A DNA stretch of 64,000 nt from Bog-473 sp963750075 (GTDB taxonomy: Bacteria; Actinomycetota; Acidimicrobiia; Acidimicrobiales; RAAP-2), in NCBI GenBank assembly GCA_963750075.1, contig CAVVPG010000002.1:372001-436000 (forward strand), read 5' to 3'. The notes under the pieces are model-generated. The model was not told the DNA's origin, searched no databases, and saw only the letters and a program-made list of their open reading frames with translations. Shown piece after piece: positions 61,043 to 64,000 of the stretch. Made by a program: the position numbers and the translations under genes. Within the stretch, counting starts at the first letter, position 1; each line of letters starts with the position of its first letter.

Positions 61043-62220
61043 GCCTGCTGCCGGCCGCCCGTCGGACCGGTCGCGGCGGTCCACACCGGCCACGGGCGCG
61101 ACGTCATGGGCCGGCCGGTCGGACCGACGAAGGTGAGTTCCCCATTGGCGTCGCCCGACATCGTCCATTCCTTGGAGTGCACGCGTCGGTGGTGGTGCTC
61201 GCAAAGGAGAGCCAGGTTGTCGAGGTCGGTGCGTCCGTCCGGCTTCCAGGGTTTGACGTGGTGAACGTTGGTGAACGTCACATTCGTACATCCCGGGAAG
61301 CGGCAGGCGCGGTCCCGCCGTTTGACCTCGCGGCGTTGGGCGTCGCTCGGGAGACGACGGGCCCGGCCTTCGTACATGGTGTGGCCGACATCGTCATCGA
61401 CGGCGATAGCCAGCGTGGAGTCGCACGCGAGACGCCGTAGCGTCGCCGTGCAGATGAACCCACCTCCCTCGAGCTCGCCGGACAAGGAGGACTCGTCGTC
61501 CAAGAGCGACTCCAAAGGCACGTGGGCCACCACGAAGTACTGGCTCGAGCCGGTGGAGCCTGCCGTGCGCAGCAGCTCCAAGAAGCTGTCGCAGAGGCGC
61601 TGGTCCCATGGCGTCTCGCCGTCGGACGGCATGCGCCGGGCCCTTGCCTCCAGGCACGCCTTGGCCTCGGCGTAGGACTCGGGCGGCAGCTGGACGCTCA
61701 GAGTACGGAACGTCCCGTTGAAGCGGAGGGAGCGGCGATCGTCCTCGGCCGCCGCCTGCTCAGCGCTCCGCCCCTTGGTCGACCGTGCCAACTCAGCGAG
61801 CTGGCGCACCGAGCATTCGGAGGCCCGCTCGCGCAACACCTGGTCGGTCTCTGGCGTCGCCACGTCGACGACGGCGCGCACTTTGTCGAAGGAGATCTCG
61901 CCGGCGCTCAGTGCTGTGGCCAGCTGGGGCAGGTCGAAGAGTCGCCCGGCCACGTGCGCCCAGGCGCGGGCAGTGGGGACCGAGACCCCGCACCGCTCGA
62001 CGATCCAGGCTTCGAGCGAGGTCGCTCCCTCGTCCCGCCAGCCCTGGCGTCGGTCCAGCTCACCCACCAGTTCGACGAAGCGGCCGAGGAGGGCGCCCAC
62101 CCGGTGTGCGGTCTCGGCGGCCGACTGCATCAGCTCCTCGGTCGAGAGCCCGGCCAGCGCCGATGCCGCGAGGGGCACCGGCTCGGCGTGGACGATGGTC
62201 GAGCTGGGGGTGTCTGCCAT
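61039..62220 (-). CDS. DUF222/HNH endonuclease-domain protein (13E12-repeat type)
   Basis: A 393-residue protein: an N-terminal helical DUF222 domain (about 15-290, with SLEAWIVERCGVSVPTARAW and AGEISFDKVRAVVDV) and a C-terminal HNH nuclease domain (about 320-365, with CRFPGC, VHHVKPW and LLCEHHHRRVH). Such proteins occur in many copies in actinomycete genomes; they are sometimes linked to mobile elements, but no such element is visible here. The function in cells is unknown. ATG 62220 (MADTPSSTI) is used; longer starts fall in the intergenic and neighbouring region. No ribosome binding site is evident. Confidence 0.88.
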   Translation of the reverse strand: MADTPSSTIVHAEPVPLAASALAGLSTEELMQSAAETAHRVGALLGRFVELVGELDRRQGWRDEGATSLEAWIVERCGVSVPTARAWAHVAGRLFDLPQLATALSAGEISFDKVRAVVDVATPETDQVLRERASECSVRQLAELARSTKGRSAEQAAAEDDRRSLRFNGTFRTLSVQLPPESYAEAKACLEARARRMPSDGETPWDQRLCDSFLELLRTAGSTGSSQYFVVAHVPLESLLDDESSLSGELEGGGFICTATLRRLACDSTLAIAVDDDVGHTMYEGRARRLPSDAQRREVKRRDRACRFPGCTNVTFTNVHHVKPWKPDGRTDLDNLALLCEHHHRRVHSKEWTMSGDANGELTFVGPTGRPMTSRPWPVWTAATGPTGGRQQA

Positions 62221-62264
62221 CAGGGAGGAACGGTCGCTCCGTGGCGGAGACGCGTACGTCGTTG

Positions 62265-63296
62265 TTAGCCGCCCCCGCTCTGGACCCGCCCTCGGTTGGC
62301 CTCCCACTGGGTCCGGCTGAAGTAGCTCTGGTCCTCGCCCCAGCCTTCCACCCCGTCGTCCCAGCGCCAGTGGACGAGCGAGTCCCCGCCATGTCCCCGC
62401 CAATGCCGGCTGACCGCCTCACCGTGGACAGACAGCCGGCGATCGAACTCGTCCACCGCCTCGACCTCAAAGGTCAGCGGCCATCCCGTCGTCGCTTCGA
62501 AGGTGAGGTGGCGTTCGCCGGCGAGGATGTGCCCGTACTCGCCGCCGCGGAGCAAGAACCCGCACGTGACGGGGTCCCCCTCAGGTCCCGGGACCGCGTA
62601 GACCAGCCAAGCCTCACCGGGACCCGCCGCACAGAAGGAGTAACCGACCCCTCCGAAGTTGCCGGCCTGTGACGGGGCAGCGCCGGTCTGACGTTTGGGT
62701 CGACCCTGCGGCCGTGGCCCCCACGATCGGTCCCGCACCGAATAGCAGTCGATGGGAATTGCCTCGTCTCCCACGACCATTCTCCCGGTGACATGGCCGG
62801 CCTGGTCGAAGTGGAATCCCTTTATGAAAGGAATCACGCCCGTCGGATGCGGGTTGGGTGCCATGATCGCCTCGAACTCGAGGTCCAGCTCGAGTCCGCC
62901 CGGATCCGAATACGACACCGCATAACGCCGCAGCGGCTCCAGCACGCGCACGTGCACACCGTTGGGCCACTCGAAGTCGCGCATGTCGCGTTCCGAACGA
63001 GGCGGCAACTGCAGGCCCGTGTAGTCGGCCCGATAGAGCAACTCCCACGGGTAAGCCGCGCTCTCGTCCCACACCCAGGCCCCGCCGTTGCAGAGCCCGG
63101 CGTTGGGGCGGGCCTGGCAATAGGTCCAACCGCCGAGATTGCGCTCGGGGACGTTCCACGAGAACCAATTGGTCTCGGTCTCCCACCAGCGGTCCGTCAT
63201 CTCCTCGTCGTGGAAGTCGTCGTCCTCGGGGCGGAAGTCGCGGTAGGTGCGCTCGGCCCGCCGGCGATCGAGATCGACACCGAACAGCTCGCTCAC
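62265..63296 (-). CDS. Uncharacterised lipocalin-like (DUF7064/CrtC-AttH-like) protein
   Basis: A 343-residue protein, aromatic and tryptophan-rich, with long beta-strand patterns and the signature SVRDRSWGPR, which recalls the AttH/CrtC hydratase-like lipocalin superfamily and DUF7064-type proteins. I am not certain of the family. No signal peptide or membrane segment is seen. GTG at 63296 is the start, 4 bases after the upstream phosphotransferase stop, so the two are coupled. A lipid or terpenoid-binding or hydrating role is only a guess from the fold. Confidence 0.6.
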   Translation of the reverse strand: MSELFGVDLDRRRAERTYRDFRPEDDDFHDEEMTDRWWETETNWFSWNVPERNLGGWTYCQARPNAGLCNGGAWVWDESAAYPWELLYRADYTGLQLPPRSERDMRDFEWPNGVHVRVLEPLRRYAVSYSDPGGLELDLEFEAIMAPNPHPTGVIPFIKGFHFDQAGHVTGRMVVGDEAIPIDCYSVRDRSWGPRPQGRPKRQTGAAPSQAGNFGGVGYSFCAAGPGEAWLVYAVPGPEGDPVTCGFLLRGGEYGHILAGERHLTFEATTGWPLTFEVEAVDEFDRRLSVHGEAVSRHWRGHGGDSLVHWRWDDGVEGWGEDQSYFSRTQWEANRGRVQSGGG

Positions 63297-63300
63297 GACC

Positions 63301-64000
63301 TCACCTCAGTTCCGGCCAGTGCCGGTCGGCCAAGGCCCCCATGGAGGGCCGGGCCAGCTCCGTCTCGCGGGCCACCCGATGCCACAGCAGGCGAAGATAG
63401 TCCTCGTCGCTCACGGCGCCGGCACTTACCGCGTCCGCCGCCGCCGCCCGACCGGCCGCGATCGATTCGGAGCGGTGTCCGAGCAGCGCTTCGAGGTCGT
63501 CGAGCTCATGAACCTCGTAGGAGGCGCCGTACACGTCGACTTGCGCCAGGTACTTGATGATGCGGGCGATCCCCTTGTCACGAGCCGCAGCCAGGGGGTC
63601 GGACGTGCGCGGCACGATCACGTCCCGCAGCTGGGAGAGCACGGCGTCGTACATCCAGTCGTGGTCGCGCCGGTCCCGGCCCCGCGGCTCCTCGGCCGGC
63701 GTCAATTCCGATCCCGTTGCGGCGGCGAGCGCCTCGAGCCACAGCCGTCGGTGCAGCATCTGATAGATGAAGCCGTTCCCGACGTCGTATGTGGCCGCCG
63801 AGCGGTTCCCGCCTCCACCGGTTCCGGCGGCATCCGGCCGGTGACCCATCACCTGGAGCTTGGTCTCGGCCATCACCTGGTAGTAGTGCACCCGCCCCTC
63901 GTCGATCGCGTTCCCCGAGAGCACCTCGTACTCGCGCAGGCGCGCCGGGAAGTCGGTGAAGGGCTCTTGGGTCGCCCGCAGCGAGAGCCAGGCGATGTCG
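63301..64000 (-). CDS. APH-family phosphotransferase, C-terminal part (cut by window edge)
   Basis: The frame is open to the last base, so the N-terminal kinase lobe and catalytic loop are outside the window. The visible 232 residues start DIAWLSLRATQEPF and DFPARLREYEVLSGN, then GRVHYYQVMAETKLQV. This matches the end of the aminoglycoside-phosphotransferase-like family found in large numbers in mycobacteria and relatives. The rest is a helical extension. The product probably phosphorylates a small molecule or a lipid-linked compound, not necessarily an antibiotic. It would be translated upstream of the lipocalin-like gene, with a 4-base gap. Confidence 0.7.
   Translation of the reverse strand, partial: DIAWLSLRATQEPFTDFPARLREYEVLSGNAIDEGRVHYYQVMAETKLQVMGHRPDAAGTGGGGNRSAATYDVGNGFIYQMLHRRLWLEALAAATGSELTPAEEPRGRDRRDHDWMYDAVLSQLRDVIVPRTSDPLAAARDKGIARIIKYLAQVDVYGASYEVHELDDLEALLGHRSESIAAGRAAAADAVSAGAVSDEDYLRLLWHRVARETELARPSMGALADRHWPELR

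Noticed and set aside
1..64000. CRISPR arrays, tRNA or rRNA genes, insertion sequences
   Set aside because: No regularly spaced repeats, no cloverleaf with TTC-arm signature, no rRNA-like segments and no transposase-like protein were found by reading both strands.

Overview
The window is about 64 kb of high-GC, gene-dense DNA from an Actinomycetota bacterium. The supporting signs are an ECF42-type sigma factor with its YCII partner, a mycofactocin-type SDR, two F420/FMN-type LLM oxidoreductases, a DUF222-HNH nuclease, DrrAB-like export genes, many GTG/TTG starts and apparently leaderless promoters. An Acidimicrobiia or mycolic-acid-type actinomycete would fit, but no marker gene here settles the class. 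I saw no rRNA, tRNA, CRISPR array or insertion sequence, and no gene-free stretch longer than about 220 bases.

Layout. Positions 1-2.7 kb hold the tail of a TraG/VirD4-like ATPase, then an ECF42 sigma/YCII pair with a recognisable autoregulatory promoter. From about 2.9 to 53.8 kb runs one long catabolic island built from CoA chemistry: two aldehyde dehydrogenases, two P450s (a third lies at 59.8 kb), SDRs, two amidohydrolase-2 proteins, four family III CoA-transferase genes (one a tandem fusion, one with a permuted domain order), two acyl-CoA ligases, two complete two-subunit-type acyl-CoA dehydrogenase sets (one as two genes, one fused) plus a lone large subunit, a MaoC-type dehydratase, four crotonase-family proteins, a thiolase, a TesB thioesterase, several alpha/beta hydrolases and two DUF35/thiolase-like (ChsH2-Ltp2-like) retro-aldolase pairs. 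A KimA-like potassium transporter sits inside this block. From 53.9 to 64 kb there are a small HTH protein, a triple-PAS EAL protein, a DrrAB-like exporter operon, a P450, a DUF222-HNH protein, a lipocalin-like protein and a truncated APH-family phosphotransferase.

How the genes could work together. P450s and dehydrogenases would oxidise a terminal carbon to an acid, the ligases and CoA-transferases would make the CoA ester, acyl-CoA dehydrogenases, MaoC and crotonases would introduce and hydrate double bonds, and the DUF35/Ltp2-like pairs would cleave side chains by retro-aldol chemistry. This resembles mycobacterial sterol side-chain degradation, but no sterol ring-cleavage gene (KstD, KshAB, HsaC type) is present, so the substrate is unknown.

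The most notable signal is an AT-rich motif, roughly TNRGNAYACTCTWTT with a GTATAC-like core. It recurs in ten short intergenic gaps of the island, with a weaker relative before the last P450. An obvious local candidate regulator is a GntR/FCD protein at 28.4-29.8 kb, which is itself an internal duplication with two winged helices, has one site just before it and another just after it. Two genes (an SDR at 46.6 kb and an acyl-CoA ligase at 48.7 kb) contain single-base frameshifts, which could be real or could be assembly errors.
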